64,000 nucleotides of DNA from Bog-1198 sp963727045. Its GTDB lineage: Bacteria; Pseudomonadota; Gammaproteobacteria; Steroidobacterales; Steroidobacteraceae. The translations under genes and the position numbers were made by a program. The stretch spans positions 1,240,001 through 1,304,000 of the forward strand of contig CAVSES010000002.1 in assembly GCA_963727045.1 (NCBI GenBank), in the 5' to 3' direction. This document shows positions 53,347 to 62,821 of the stretch, one piece after another (positions within the stretch are counted from its first letter, which is position 1; each line of letters opens with the position of its first letter). Under the pieces are notes generated by a model. That model was not told where the DNA came from. It worked only from the letters and a program-made list of their open reading frames with translations, and searched no databases.

Positions 53347-54827
53347 GGCGAGGGACCCGTCATGTTCACGAAGAATGGTGCGGAGGCGTGCCGCTCGAGG
53401 CAGCTTGCGTCGAGCTTTTCGGGGGCAGCCGTGTCCAGGAATTCCGCCATCAGCTTCGGCATGCAGCCGGTGGCGACCTGCCCGTGCCCCTCGCCCTTCA
53501 ATATCAGATGCCGATGATGTGCAAGGCCTTGCGCCGCGCGTTCGGCGTCGGCCGGCGGCGTCACGGGATCCGCCTCGCCCGACAACAACAGGGTTGGGAT
53601 GTCGCTGTGCAGGGGATCATGCAGATCGGCGTCCACCGGCCCATGCGGCCAGAGCTTGCATATCTCGAGCAGCGCATCGAGTTGATCGGCACCCTGGTAG
53701 GTGCTCGCAATGGCTGTCCGATCGACGCTCGCGGCGTCGAAGAAGGGCACGTCCTCGCTGCAGATCACGCTGTTCTGCATCCCGCTCGCGAGTTGTTCGC
53801 CGACCTGCCGCGCTGTCATGATGGTCTGCGCCGCGAGCGGCGCAAGGGCGCCCTCCGCTGCCCGATGAACCAAAGCGGGCAGCAACGAGGCCTGGGCGGC
53901 GTTGTAGGAAAGAAATCTCAGGCTCGCATTCAGCATGCTGCGATTGAATTCGACATGGAGCGGCAAGCCGTTGTTTGGATCATCGATGGTCATGCTCAAC
54001 TTCTGAGCGCCGAATTGCCGCCGCAGGGAATCGAGATCCTGCCGGAATCCAGGGTAGGCCGCGGCGCAATCCGGTGATTTCCCGCATCGCGCCACGATGA
54101 GATTGAGCGCGCGCTCGGCGTCCAGAGGCGTTTCGGGTCCGATCGCCTGCTCCGGATAGGTCACGCCGTCCAGGATCGCCGCATGCACGGACGCGGGATA
54201 GCGGCGCATGTAAAGCTGCGCCACCCGGGTGCCGTACGAGACCGCGTACAGATCGATGACCGCAACCTTGAGCGCTTCGCGCACGGTCGCCAGGTCCGCA
54301 ACGGCCGCGCTGCTCGTGTAGAACCGCACCCGATCGCCGTACTTTTTCAGGCAAGCCAAAGTCGCCTGCCGAAGCACGGGCATCGGGTCGTCCGGCGGCT
54401 GCCAGTCATCAGGATAGTCGCAAGAGAGCGGCGCGGAGTTGCCGGTGCCGCGCTGATCGACCAGCACGATGTCGCGGTTGCGATTCACGCGCCCGAACGC
54501 CGCGGCGTAGCTCGCGTACATGGCGGTGGCTCCCTGACCCGGGCCCCCCGCCAGCAGAAACACGGGCGGCGCCGCGCTGCGCCGATTGAGCGCAGGCACG
54601 ACTGCAATGTGGAGGCCAATGGTCGCGCCTCCGCGCTGCGTACGGTCTTCGGGCACCTGGAGGGTGCCGCAACGGGCGGCGATCGATGTCAACCGCAGCG
54701 GATGTTCGAGCCTGCATTCGTGCAGCTCGAGCGGCACAGCAGCGGCGCAGGCCGCCCACAGAAGGTTGAACGCCCATGCGCAGCACAAGGCCCTGCCCAG
54801 TGCCATAGCCCTCGAATTCAGCCCCAT
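53343..54827 (-). CDS. Secreted alpha/beta hydrolase, peptidase S33-like
   Basis: The 494-residue protein has a signal peptide (about 10-30), a GGPGQG oxyanion motif, the S33 nucleophile elbow AVSYGTR (S197), and a C-terminal TAP-like part with the acid in GEADPVTPP and histidine in GEGHGQ. It resembles tripeptidyl- and prolyl-aminopeptidases of actinobacterial and xanthomonad type. Secretion and the nearby S9 peptidase suggest peptide use. An ATG at 54806 could also be the start. It leads the operon with the ABC exporter. Confidence 0.83.
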   Translation of the reverse strand: MGLNSRAMALGRALCCAWAFNLLWAACAAAVPLELHECRLEHPLRLTSIAARCGTLQVPEDRTQRGGATIGLHIAVVPALNRRSAAPPVFLLAGGPGQGATAMYASYAAAFGRVNRNRDIVLVDQRGTGNSAPLSCDYPDDWQPPDDPMPVLRQATLACLKKYGDRVRFYTSSAAVADLATVREALKVAVIDLYAVSYGTRVAQLYMRRYPASVHAAILDGVTYPEQAIGPETPLDAERALNLIVARCGKSPDCAAAYPGFRQDLDSLRRQFGAQKLSMTIDDPNNGLPLHVEFNRSMLNASLRFLSYNAAQASLLPALVHRAAEGALAPLAAQTIMTARQVGEQLASGMQNSVICSEDVPFFDAASVDRTAIASTYQGADQLDALLEICKLWPHGPVDADLHDPLHSDIPTLLLSGEADPVTPPADAERAAQGLAHHRHLILKGEGHGQVATGCMPKLMAEFLDTAAPEKLDASCLERHASAPFFVNMTGPSP

Positions 54828-54927
54828 GCGAATCTCCGGTTTCTTCCGATTGTAGGGGATACGCTACCCGCCGCCGTCCGCGAGTTGCTAGATTTGCGGC
54901 CCAGGTCGTCTTATTCGAGGTTGCGCC

Positions 54928-56451
54928 ATGACTCTGATTCGCGAAGCCGATGTGATTGCGAGCGTGTCCGATGCCCTGCAGTACATCTCCTATTACCACA
55001 CGCCCGACTTCATTCGCGCCATGGGACGCGCGTACGACATGGAGCAAAGCCCGGCGGCCCGCGACGCGATCGCGCAGATACTCACCAACTCGCGCATGTG
55101 CGCCGAAGGACACCGGCCGATTTGCCAGGACACCGGCATCGTCGTGGTGTTCGTCAAGGTGGGCATGGGGGTGCGCTGGGAGGCGTCGCTGGACCTCGAG
55201 GCGATGATCAACGAGGGTGTGAGGCAAGCCTACCTCAATCCCGAGAACAAGCTGCGCGCATCCATCGTATCGGACCCCGCATTCAAGCGGCTAAACACGC
55301 GCGACAACACGCCGGCGGTAATTCACACGGAATTCGTTCCTGGCGATGAGGTTGAAATCACCGTGGCCGCGAAGGGCGGAGGTTCCGAAAACAAATCCAT
55401 GTTCGCCATGCTCAACCCGTCGGATTCGGTTGCCGATTGGGTGCTGGAGATGGTGCCTGAAATGGGCGCCGGGTGGTGTCCGCCCGGCATGCTGGGCGTG
55501 GGCATCGGCGGCAGCGCCGAAAAGGCCATGCTGCTGGCAAAGAAGTCGCTGATGGAACCCATCGACATCGTCGAGCTGATATCGCGCGGAGCGAAAAGCA
55601 AACTCGAAGAACTGCGTTTGGAGATATTCGAACGAGTCAATGCGCTGGGGCTGGGCGCGCAGGGTCTGGGCGGCCTCACCACGGTGCTCGATGTGAAGAT
55701 TCTGGATTACCCGACTCATGCGGCCTCCCTACCGGTCGCGGTGATTCCCAACTGTGCCGCCACGCGCCATGTTCACTTCACACTCGACGGCTCGGGGCCC
55801 GCGATCCTCGAACCGCCGAACCTCGATCTGTGGCCCAAGGTTAAATGGTCGCCCGACGCCGGCGCGCGGCGCGTGTTGCTCGATGGTCTGACCCCTGCGC
55901 AGATTGCGACCTGGAAGCCCGGCGAGCGGCTGCTCCTCTCGGGTAAGCTCTTGACGGGGCGCGATGCTGCCCACAAGCGCATTTGTGCGCTGCTCGAGGC
56001 CGGCAAGCCTCTGCCCGATGGATTGGATTTTCATGGCCGTGTCATCTATTACGTGGGACCGGTGGATCCGGTGGGCACGGAAGTCGTCGGGCCTGCCGGT
56101 CCGACCACCGCCAATCGCATGGATCGATTCACCGACACCATGCTGGGCAAGGCCGGGCTGCTGGCGATGGTCGGCAAGGCGGAGCGCGGCCCCGAAACCG
56201 TCGCATCCATCGCCAGGCACCGTTCCGCCTACATGATCGCCGTGGGCGGCGCCGCCTTCCTGGTGTCCAATGCCATCCGCGGCAGCCGCATCGTGGCCTT
56301 CCCCGAACTCGGCATGGAGGCGGTGTACGAGTTCGAAGTTCGCGACATGCCGGTGACGGTGGCGGTGAGTTCGGACGGCACGTCCGTACATGACACGGGA
56401 CCCAAGGCCTGGGCCGGAAAGTTCGCTGGAATACCCGTTGCCGTGGAGTGA
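54928..56451 (+). CDS. Fumarate hydratase, class I (iron-sulfur)
   Basis: The 507-residue oxygen-sensitive [4Fe-4S] enzyme converts fumarate and malate in the citric acid cycle. Cluster cysteines lie in ICQDTG (about residue 65), GWCPPGM (about 184) and PNCAATRH (about 275). A C-terminal fumarase beta domain follows in the same chain (RLLLSGKLLTGRDAAHKRI, YVGPVDP). Length and fusion match the FumA/FumB class. The gene is a stand-alone unit between mnmE and mnmG. Confidence 0.93.
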   Translation: MTLIREADVIASVSDALQYISYYHTPDFIRAMGRAYDMEQSPAARDAIAQILTNSRMCAEGHRPICQDTGIVVVFVKVGMGVRWEASLDLEAMINEGVRQAYLNPENKLRASIVSDPAFKRLNTRDNTPAVIHTEFVPGDEVEITVAAKGGGSENKSMFAMLNPSDSVADWVLEMVPEMGAGWCPPGMLGVGIGGSAEKAMLLAKKSLMEPIDIVELISRGAKSKLEELRLEIFERVNALGLGAQGLGGLTTVLDVKILDYPTHAASLPVAVIPNCAATRHVHFTLDGSGPAILEPPNLDLWPKVKWSPDAGARRVLLDGLTPAQIATWKPGERLLLSGKLLTGRDAAHKRICALLEAGKPLPDGLDFHGRVIYYVGPVDPVGTEVVGPAGPTTANRMDRFTDTMLGKAGLLAMVGKAERGPETVASIARHRSAYMIAVGGAAFLVSNAIRGSRIVAFPELGMEAVYEFEVRDMPVTVAVSSDGTSVHDTGPKAWAGKFAGIPVAVE

Positions 56452-56466
56452 CGGCGGGCAGCTGAT

Positions 56467-56493
56467 CCAGGAGACAGGCTCGCGGTTCCCTGG
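56467..56493. repeat. Possible REP-like palindrome between fumarase and mnmG
   Basis: CCAGG and CCTGG lie at the ends of a 27-bp piece containing GAGACAGGCTC, which shares AGACAGGCTC with the repeat at 13361-13392. The rest is not symmetrical. It may be a decayed copy of a dispersed repeat. Confidence 0.25.
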
Positions 56494-56538
56494 CACTTTT
56501 GCCCCGACCCCTTTAGAGTACCCGCCTCGCAAATTCGA

Positions 56539-58458
56539 GTGGATTCAAGCGTGATGCGTTTCGGTACGGAATTCGCAGTTGTCGTGATCGGCGGCGGCCA
56601 TGCGGGCACCGAAGCCGCCCTTGCGGCTGCGCGCATGGGACAGCGTACATTGCTGCTCACGCACAATATCGAAACGCTGGGCCAGATGAGCTGCAATCCA
56701 GCGATCGGCGGCATCGGCAAGGGCCATTTGGTGAAGGAAATCGACGCGCTGGGCGGTGCCATGGCGCTCGCGGCCGACGCTGCCGGGATCCAGTTTCGCA
56801 CGCTCAATGCCAGCAAGGGTCCCGCCGTACGCGCCACGCGCGCGCAAGCCGACCGGCAGCTCTATAAGCGTGCAATCCGGCGCATGCTGGAAACCCAGCC
56901 GAATCTGACGCTGTTCCAGCAGGAAGCGGCCGATCTTACGATCGAAGGCGGACGTGTCGTGGGGGCGGTCACGCAGAGCGGCATCGAATTTCGCGCGCGC
57001 GCCGTCGTCTTGACCGTGGGCACGTTCCTCGGCGGCAAAATTCACGTCGGCCTCGAGAGCCACCCTGGCGGCCGCGCCGGTGATCCGCCGTCGACGAGTC
57101 TCGCGGCGCGGCTGCGCGACATGAATTTACGCGTCGGCCGGCTGAAGACCGGCACTCCTCCGCGGATCGACGGCCGCAGCATCGATTTCTCGAGCTTGCG
57201 AGAACAACACAGCGACCAGCCGCGTCCCGTGTTCTCCTTCCTGGGTGTCCGGGATCTTCACCCGCGCCAGCTTCCTTGCCACATTACCGCCACCAACGAG
57301 CGAACCCACGACATCATTCGCGCCGCGACCGCGCGCTCGCCGATGTTCACCGGGTTGATCGAGGGCGTCGGTCCGCGCTACTGCCCCTCCGTGGAAGACA
57401 AGGTGGTGCGGTTCGCGGACAAGCACTCGCATCAGATTTTCGTCGAACCCGAGGGGCTCGACACGCATGAAATCTACCCCAACGGAATTTCCACCAGCCT
57501 GCCGTTCGACGTGCAGCACGAGTTCGTGCGCACGATCCGGGGATTCGAGCGGGCACACATCACGCGCCCGGGCTACGCGATCGAATACGATTTCTTCGAC
57601 CCCCGCGATCTCAAATTCAGCTTGGAGAACAAGCATCTTCCGGGGTTGTTTTTTGCCGGCCAGATCAACGGCACCACCGGCTACGAAGAGGCGGCGGCAC
57701 AAGGGCTGCTCGCCGGGGCCAACGCGGCGCTCTTTGCAGGCGGCCGCGAGGCGTGGTGGCCGAAACGAAGCGAGGCCTACATGGGCGTGTTGATCGACGA
57801 TCTGATCACGCGCGGCGCCCCGGAACCCTACCGCATGTTCACCAGCCGCGCCGAGTACCGGTTGAGCCTGCGCGAGGACAATGCGGATCTGCGCCTCACC
57901 GCGCAAGGTTTTGATCTCGGACTGGTGGATGACCGCCGTTGGGAATTTTTTCAACGCAAGCGTGCGGCGGTCGCGGATGAAGTGTCGCGACTGGCGGCGG
58001 CGGTCGTGCAGCCTTCAGCGGTCGACACCGCGCTTTCGGCCAAGCTTGGGGCACGCCTGCTTCGCGAGGCGCGCGCCTTGGATTTATTGCGCCGGCCCGA
58101 GCTCGCGTACGATGATCTGAACCTCGTTGCTCCGTGGGAAGAGATGCCCGGCGGAACATGGCGCGACGATGAGCGGCTGGCGGAGCAGGTCAAGCTCCAA
58201 GTCGACGTCCAGGCCAAGTACTCGGGATATCTCAAGCGCCAGAGCGACGAAATCGAGCGCCAGCAGCGCCATGAAGATTTGCGGCTCCCCGAGAACATCG
58301 ACTATGGCGATGTCGGCGGCCTGTCCAACGAAGTCCGCCAGCGCCTGCGCGACGTGCGCCCGGAGACCATCGGCCAGGCAGCGCGGATCCCCGGCCTGAC
58401 GCCGGCCGCGGTGTCGCTGCTGCTGGTGCATCTCAAGAAGCGCGACCGGGCGGCTTGA
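56539..58458 (+). CDS. mnmG: tRNA uridine-5-carboxymethylaminomethyl modification enzyme MnmG
   Basis: The 639-residue FAD enzyme is the partner of MnmE. The FAD motif is VIGGGHAGTEAA near the start; GGKIHVGLESHPGGRAGDPPS, RLKTGTPPRIDGRS and GQINGTTGYEEAAAQGLLAG are family hallmarks. The C-terminal helical domain ends QAARIPGLTPAAVSLLLVHLKK. The start is GTG at 56539; an ATG five codons later is also possible. It is separated from rsmG by about 4.3 kb of unrelated genes. Confidence 0.96.
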   Translation: MDSSVMRFGTEFAVVVIGGGHAGTEAALAAARMGQRTLLLTHNIETLGQMSCNPAIGGIGKGHLVKEIDALGGAMALAADAAGIQFRTLNASKGPAVRATRAQADRQLYKRAIRRMLETQPNLTLFQQEAADLTIEGGRVVGAVTQSGIEFRARAVVLTVGTFLGGKIHVGLESHPGGRAGDPPSTSLAARLRDMNLRVGRLKTGTPPRIDGRSIDFSSLREQHSDQPRPVFSFLGVRDLHPRQLPCHITATNERTHDIIRAATARSPMFTGLIEGVGPRYCPSVEDKVVRFADKHSHQIFVEPEGLDTHEIYPNGISTSLPFDVQHEFVRTIRGFERAHITRPGYAIEYDFFDPRDLKFSLENKHLPGLFFAGQINGTTGYEEAAAQGLLAGANAALFAGGREAWWPKRSEAYMGVLIDDLITRGAPEPYRMFTSRAEYRLSLREDNADLRLTAQGFDLGLVDDRRWEFFQRKRAAVADEVSRLAAAVVQPSAVDTALSAKLGARLLREARALDLLRRPELAYDDLNLVAPWEEMPGGTWRDDERLAEQVKLQVDVQAKYSGYLKRQSDEIERQQRHEDLRLPENIDYGDVGGLSNEVRQRLRDVRPETIGQAARIPGLTPAAVSLLLVHLKKRDRAA

Positions 58459-58506
58459 AGCCCGGCCAGCCTGGCGGATCGAGTCACGACAGGCGGTGAT
58501 GAGCCT

Positions 58507-58986
58507 ATGACAAATTTCTACGACTTCAAAGTGGCGGGCCTCGACGACAGCCCGGATGTTCTTGGGCCTCTGAAGGGCAAAGTGACGTTGGCCGTGAACG
58601 TTGCGAGCAAATGCGGCTATACGCCGCAATATGCATTGCTGGAAGAACTCTACGAGGAACTCAAGGATCAGAATTTCACCGTGGTGGGATTCCCCTGCAA
58701 TCAATTCGGAGCCCAGGAACCGGGTGGCGCGGCCGAGATCCGCGAGTTCTGCTCGCTCAATTACGGCGTGACCTTCCCGCTGACGGTCAAAATCGACGTC
58801 AATGGCTCCCGACGGCACGCCTTGTACGCCTGGCTGACGTCCAAGGAGAACGGGTTTCCCGGTGACATCGGGTGGAATTTCGAGAAATTCCTGATCAACC
58901 GCGATGGCCGGGTGATGAACCGCTATCCGTCCGGGACGAAGCCCACGGATCCGACCTTTCTGCAGGACCTGGCGGACGTCTTGTAG
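58507..58986 (+). CDS. Glutathione peroxidase (BtuE-like)
   Basis: The 159-residue thiol peroxidase reduces hydroperoxides. The catalytic cysteine is C36 in NVASKCGYT, the glutamine is in FPCNQFGAQEPG and the tryptophan in WNFEKFLI. A second cysteine in FCSLNYGV suggests that it may use thioredoxin, as in many bacterial members. It starts 48 bp after mnmG. Length is normal. Confidence 0.93.
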   Translation: MTNFYDFKVAGLDDSPDVLGPLKGKVTLAVNVASKCGYTPQYALLEELYEELKDQNFTVVGFPCNQFGAQEPGGAAEIREFCSLNYGVTFPLTVKIDVNGSRRHALYAWLTSKENGFPGDIGWNFEKFLINRDGRVMNRYPSGTKPTDPTFLQDLADVL

Positions 58987-59093
58987 GGCGAGCGCCGCCG
59001 CAATTGCGGCCGCCGCCGTCAAGCGAGTGGCATTTTGTCCCCCCACTCTTTAACATCAGCGCTCCTTTTGATCCCCAGGGCTCGGAGAATTAG

Positions 59094-59723
59094 ATGACTT
59101 CTCGATTGAATCGCCTGACGTGGCTCGGCACCGCGCTCTGCCTGACTTGGTCTCTTGGTGCGCATGCCGCGGGCGATCCGGCGCTCGGCGAGAAGAAGTT
59201 CTACACGTGTTACGGATGCCACGGCCTCGAGAACTACAGGAATGCGTACCCGGATTACACGGTTCCGAGGCTCCGCCACCAGCACGCTTCGTACATCGTA
59301 GCCGCCCTGCAGGAGTACCGCAGCGGCGACCGGCCGCACGCGACCATGCACGCGCAGGCGGCATCGCTCTCCGATCAGGACATGGAAGATATTGCCGCCT
59401 ACCTGCAGGGTGATGCACCGCCTAAACCGGGCGCCGCGGTAACCGGGAAGGTTCCAAAGCAGGTCGCCCCCTGCGTCGCCTGCCATGGAGAAAACGGACT
59501 GGGCGTCGAAGCGCCGCTGACTCCGAAGCCGGCGGTCCTGGCGGGTCAGCATGTCGACTATCTGGAACAGGCGTTGACGGCCTATCGCAACGGCCGCCGC
59601 AAGAACGTGGTGATGGACGGCATGGCGCAGCTGCTCACCACCGATGAGGACGTGAAGATCGCGGCGGCATACTTCGCGAGCCAAGCCTCTCCCCTGGCGA
59701 CGGCGACGACCGGCAGCAAGTAG
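59094..59723 (+). CDS. Dihaem cytochrome c (c4-like)
   Basis: The 209-residue exported cytochrome has a signal peptide (about 1-26) and two haem-binding sites, CYGCH (39-43) and CVACH (127-131). Two similar c-type domains are each about 90 residues. It should carry electrons in the periplasm to a terminal oxidase, in the manner of cytochrome c4. The first domain is unusual in that the axial methionine is not obvious at its normal distance; MHAQ is a candidate. Confidence 0.87.
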   Translation: MTSRLNRLTWLGTALCLTWSLGAHAAGDPALGEKKFYTCYGCHGLENYRNAYPDYTVPRLRHQHASYIVAALQEYRSGDRPHATMHAQAASLSDQDMEDIAAYLQGDAPPKPGAAVTGKVPKQVAPCVACHGENGLGVEAPLTPKPAVLAGQHVDYLEQALTAYRNGRRKNVVMDGMAQLLTTDEDVKIAAAYFASQASPLATATTGSK

Positions 59724-59761
59724 TGCATTCACCGCGGCCTTGAGGGGGGCGCCGCGGCGGG

Positions 59762-61705
59762 TCACCTGCCCTGCGTGATCAGGAATTGCGCGAAAGTCCT
59801 GAAGTAGGCGTCGCGGTTCTGCTTTTTGCGAAATCCGTGCCCTTCGTCGGCCGCCTCCAAATACCACACCTCGCCGCCCTTGCTGCGTACCCGGTTCACG
59901 ATCTGCTCCGCTTCGCTCAACGGCACGCGCGGATCGTTTCTGCCGTGCACGATGAGCAGCGGCCGCGAAATGCGCTCCGCGTTCGTCAAGGGTGAAATGC
60001 GCCTAAGGAACGCCCGCGTGTCAGGATCGCGCTCGTCGCCGTATTCCGCGCGGCGTTGATTCTGGCGATAGGGTGCGGTGTTGGTCAAAAAGCTCACGAA
60101 GTCGGCGATGCCGGCCAGATCGACTCCTCCCCGCAGTCGCTGGCTGAAATCCACCATCGTGGCGAGAGTCAGATACCCGCCATACGAGCCGCCCGATACG
60201 ATCACGTGCTTTGCGTCGAAGCCGTTTTGCAGACTGAGCCAGACGAGGAGTGCGCCGATGTCCTTGACCGCATCCTCGCGCAACGTGCCGTTGTCGAGCG
60301 CCAGATAGCTCTTGCCGTAGCCGGACGAGCCGCGCACGTTTGGAGCAACGACTGCAAATCCGAGCTCGTTGATCACGAACTCGAGCCACGGATCGAAGCC
60401 GGGCCGGAACTGCGACTCGGGGCCGCCGTGCAAGGTGATCAATATCGGATGCGGTCCTGGAGTGCTTGGTTCGTAAACGTACAGCGGAATCTGGCGCTGC
60501 CGGCCATCCGTACGGTCGAAGGTGGGAAATTGAGTGAGCCGCGGCGTCACGAATTTCGCAGTGTCGACGGCACCCGCCTCGCTATGCGTCCAGGCTTCCA
60601 GGCGATTCGACGCGATATCCAGCACATATGCATCGCGCGGCCGGTTGGCCGCCGCAAATCCGAAGGCAAGGCGGCCTCCCGCGGCATCGAAACTCAGCGA
60701 GTCGATGATGCCGGCTGGACTCAGCCTCGGGGGAATCAAGTCCTGATGCGTCTTGAGATCGAGCAAATTAATCTTGCCGGCCCCGCCCTCGTTGCTGACG
60801 AAGGCGAGATAGTGTCCGTCGCGCGATATCGCCAGCTCCTCGATGTCCCAGGGGATGTGGCCGGAAATGATGGTCTTCTCGCCCGTGAAGAGGTTGATGT
60901 AGCGCAGCTGCGCGAACTCACTGTCGCGGTCGGAAATCAAGTAAACCCCCTGCCCATCGCGGGAGAACTTCGCTGCCGAGATCCCGACCTTGACCGGCGC
61001 CGATTCCACCTCGCGCTTCTGCCCCGAACTCAAATCGACCACGTACAGGTATGCTTCGGAGATCGATAGATATTTCAGCACCAGGAGCTTTCGGTCGTCC
61101 GGCGACCAATCGAGCGGATACCACGCGGCGCCGTCTCCAGTGATCGCAAGTCTCGGCAGCGAGCCGGCTTCCGGATCGACGACGTCGATGTCGTAGCTGA
61201 CGCCGTCCCGGGCCGTGCTGAAGAACGCGACCTCGCGTCCGGTGTTCGACCACACCGGACTGCCGTTCATGGACTTGCCGTCCGTCAGCAGTCGCGCGGC
61301 AGGTTCACCCAGCCGCTGGTAGAAGAGCTGGGTTTTCTCGTTGCCGCCCACATCCTTGAGGTAGACGTAGGCGCTGCGGCCGGGATCGGGGGAAAATGCG
61401 GCCATGGTGACCGGATCGCGCAAAAACGTGAGCTGGCGGCGCTCGCCCCCGGGCCGCTCCACCAGGTGCAGTTGATCGACATCGCCGAATCGGGTGGCGA
61501 TGAGGAGCTGTCCCTGCGGCGAGAAGCCGAGCGGGGTCGCCTGGCGCGCGTTCAAGTAGGCGTCCAGCTTCTCGCTCAATTCGGCGGTGGGTTCCGGAAT
61601 GTTGTCGAAGGTAAGATTGCCGCGCTCGACCCGCGTGGTTGCGAGCGCATACGGTGTGCCGGACATCAACGCCGCCAGCGACAGCAGCAAATAAATTCGA
61701 GCCAT
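59762..61705 (-). CDS. Prolyl-oligopeptidase-family serine peptidase (S9)
   Basis: The 647-residue enzyme has a signal peptide (about 1-22), a beta-propeller domain (about 40-380), and a C-terminal hydrolase domain. The oxyanion segment is LHGGPESQFRPGFDP, the nucleophile is in GGSYGGYLT, and the acid and histidine are in HGRNDPRVP and DEGHGF. S9 peptidases of Xanthomonadales and related bacteria process short peptides in the periplasm. It is convergent with the cytochrome gene. Confidence 0.92.
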   Translation of the reverse strand: MARIYLLLSLAALMSGTPYALATTRVERGNLTFDNIPEPTAELSEKLDAYLNARQATPLGFSPQGQLLIATRFGDVDQLHLVERPGGERRQLTFLRDPVTMAAFSPDPGRSAYVYLKDVGGNEKTQLFYQRLGEPAARLLTDGKSMNGSPVWSNTGREVAFFSTARDGVSYDIDVVDPEAGSLPRLAITGDGAAWYPLDWSPDDRKLLVLKYLSISEAYLYVVDLSSGQKREVESAPVKVGISAAKFSRDGQGVYLISDRDSEFAQLRYINLFTGEKTIISGHIPWDIEELAISRDGHYLAFVSNEGGAGKINLLDLKTHQDLIPPRLSPAGIIDSLSFDAAGGRLAFGFAAANRPRDAYVLDIASNRLEAWTHSEAGAVDTAKFVTPRLTQFPTFDRTDGRQRQIPLYVYEPSTPGPHPILITLHGGPESQFRPGFDPWLEFVINELGFAVVAPNVRGSSGYGKSYLALDNGTLREDAVKDIGALLVWLSLQNGFDAKHVIVSGGSYGGYLTLATMVDFSQRLRGGVDLAGIADFVSFLTNTAPYRQNQRRAEYGDERDPDTRAFLRRISPLTNAERISRPLLIVHGRNDPRVPLSEAEQIVNRVRSKGGEVWYLEAADEGHGFRKKQNRDAYFRTFAQFLITQGR

Positions 61706-61734
61706 AATGCCTATGTTCTCACAGGGCAGGGATA

Positions 61735-62118
61735 ATGGGACCGATGGTGGCGTATGAGCACTTGGTGAAATCCTACAACGTGAGCGACCAGCTCGACGAG
61801 ATCGCGAGCGCGGATCCGCCGGCGTATCTGCGCCGCTGCTTCGCCGAGGGGTATTCCGCGGCGTTGCTGCCCTGGAGCCGTGTGCAGCAGCTCGCCGTCT
61901 GCGCCATGGTCGTCGACTCCATCCTCAACGACCGGGACTACGAGTTCTTCGAGCATGAACTCATCGCGGACTGGCGGATCCACTATGCGGGTGCGTGCGC
62001 CAAACTGAAGGAGCTCGCCGCGCAGGCGCTGCGCCGGGTGCTGGAACGAGATCGGCCGCAAGATCCGGATGCCGCGGCCGAGCTCGAACAGCTCGCCGGC
62101 AGCTTGGGCGGAACTTGA
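61735..62118 (+). CDS. Uncharacterised protein (127 aa)
   Basis: The soluble, mainly helical protein has acidic stretches (DEIASADPPAYLRRCF, LNDRDYEFFEHELIADWRI) and no recognised domain. A CAGGGA lies just before the ATG at 61735, and an ATG three codons later is possible. It overlaps nothing and is followed directly (no gap) by the lipoprotein gene. Confidence 0.55.
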   Translation: MGPMVAYEHLVKSYNVSDQLDEIASADPPAYLRRCFAEGYSAALLPWSRVQQLAVCAMVVDSILNDRDYEFFEHELIADWRIHYAGACAKLKELAAQALRRVLERDRPQDPDAAAELEQLAGSLGGT

Positions 62119-62820
62119 ATGGGCCCATGCTGCCCGCACGCCTTGCATCGCCGCACCGCGGCCGGCGCGAGTTGCCGGATGGCGTTGTGGGCGGCGACGG
62201 CTGCGGCGCTGATCGGCTGCCAGTCGTCTCCTCCGCGACCAATCCAACCTCCGCGCGCGCAAGCCCCTGAACGGAACCCGGGCGCGACGCCGGGCGCCGC
62301 GCAGCAGAGCGACGGATCATTCGATTGGCACGGTCTGCTCATCGCGCCTTTCGGCACCGTGCTCAAAGCGATCCCGTTGGCGCTTCACGAGGTGCTGCTG
62401 TTTCGGGATGAATCGCCGGCCAGCGGCTCCGGCTCTGATGATGCGGCGGCCGATCGCGCTCCAGCACCCGGCGCATCGGATTGCTACGCTGCCGACACGC
62501 CCGCACCGCCTTTCGCCGGCCGCACGCCGGATGAGTACGTGCTGTGCTTCACGCGCGATCGCTTGGCTCGGATTCAAGCATCCGTGCGTTTGGCGACGGC
62601 CGAAGCCCCCGGCATATTCGCGGCGGCGTGCGCCGCCTGGTTGAAGAATGCGACGCCGGACGCCGAGCCCCGGACCGCAGAGGGCGGTGCGGTTGGATGC
62701 CAGGGCCGCGAGGGCGCCGTCCGGTTCAGCGGCCGGCTCGGGGAGGCGACGGATCGGTCCGATATGCCGCCGGCCGAATTGACGATGTCCATCACGCTCG
62801 AAAGCGTCTCCGCTCCCTAA
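62119..62820 (+). CDS. Putative lipoprotein, unknown function
   Basis: The 233-residue product carries a lipobox-like LIGCQ near residue 34 after a hydrophobic stretch (MALWAATAAAL), so the mature protein is probably lipid-anchored. The start could be ATG 62119 or 62179. A low-complexity Pro/Ala/Gly part follows, then a folded segment with GRTPDEYVLCFTRDRL. No family was recognised. It precedes rsmG by 1 bp, as part of an apparent operon with the 127-residue protein. Confidence 0.55.
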   Translation: MGPCCPHALHRRTAAGASCRMALWAATAAALIGCQSSPPRPIQPPRAQAPERNPGATPGAAQQSDGSFDWHGLLIAPFGTVLKAIPLALHEVLLFRDESPASGSGSDDAAADRAPAPGASDCYAADTPAPPFAGRTPDEYVLCFTRDRLARIQASVRLATAEAPGIFAAACAAWLKNATPDAEPRTAEGGAVGCQGREGAVRFSGRLGEATDRSDMPPAELTMSITLESVSAP

Positions 62821-62821
62821 C

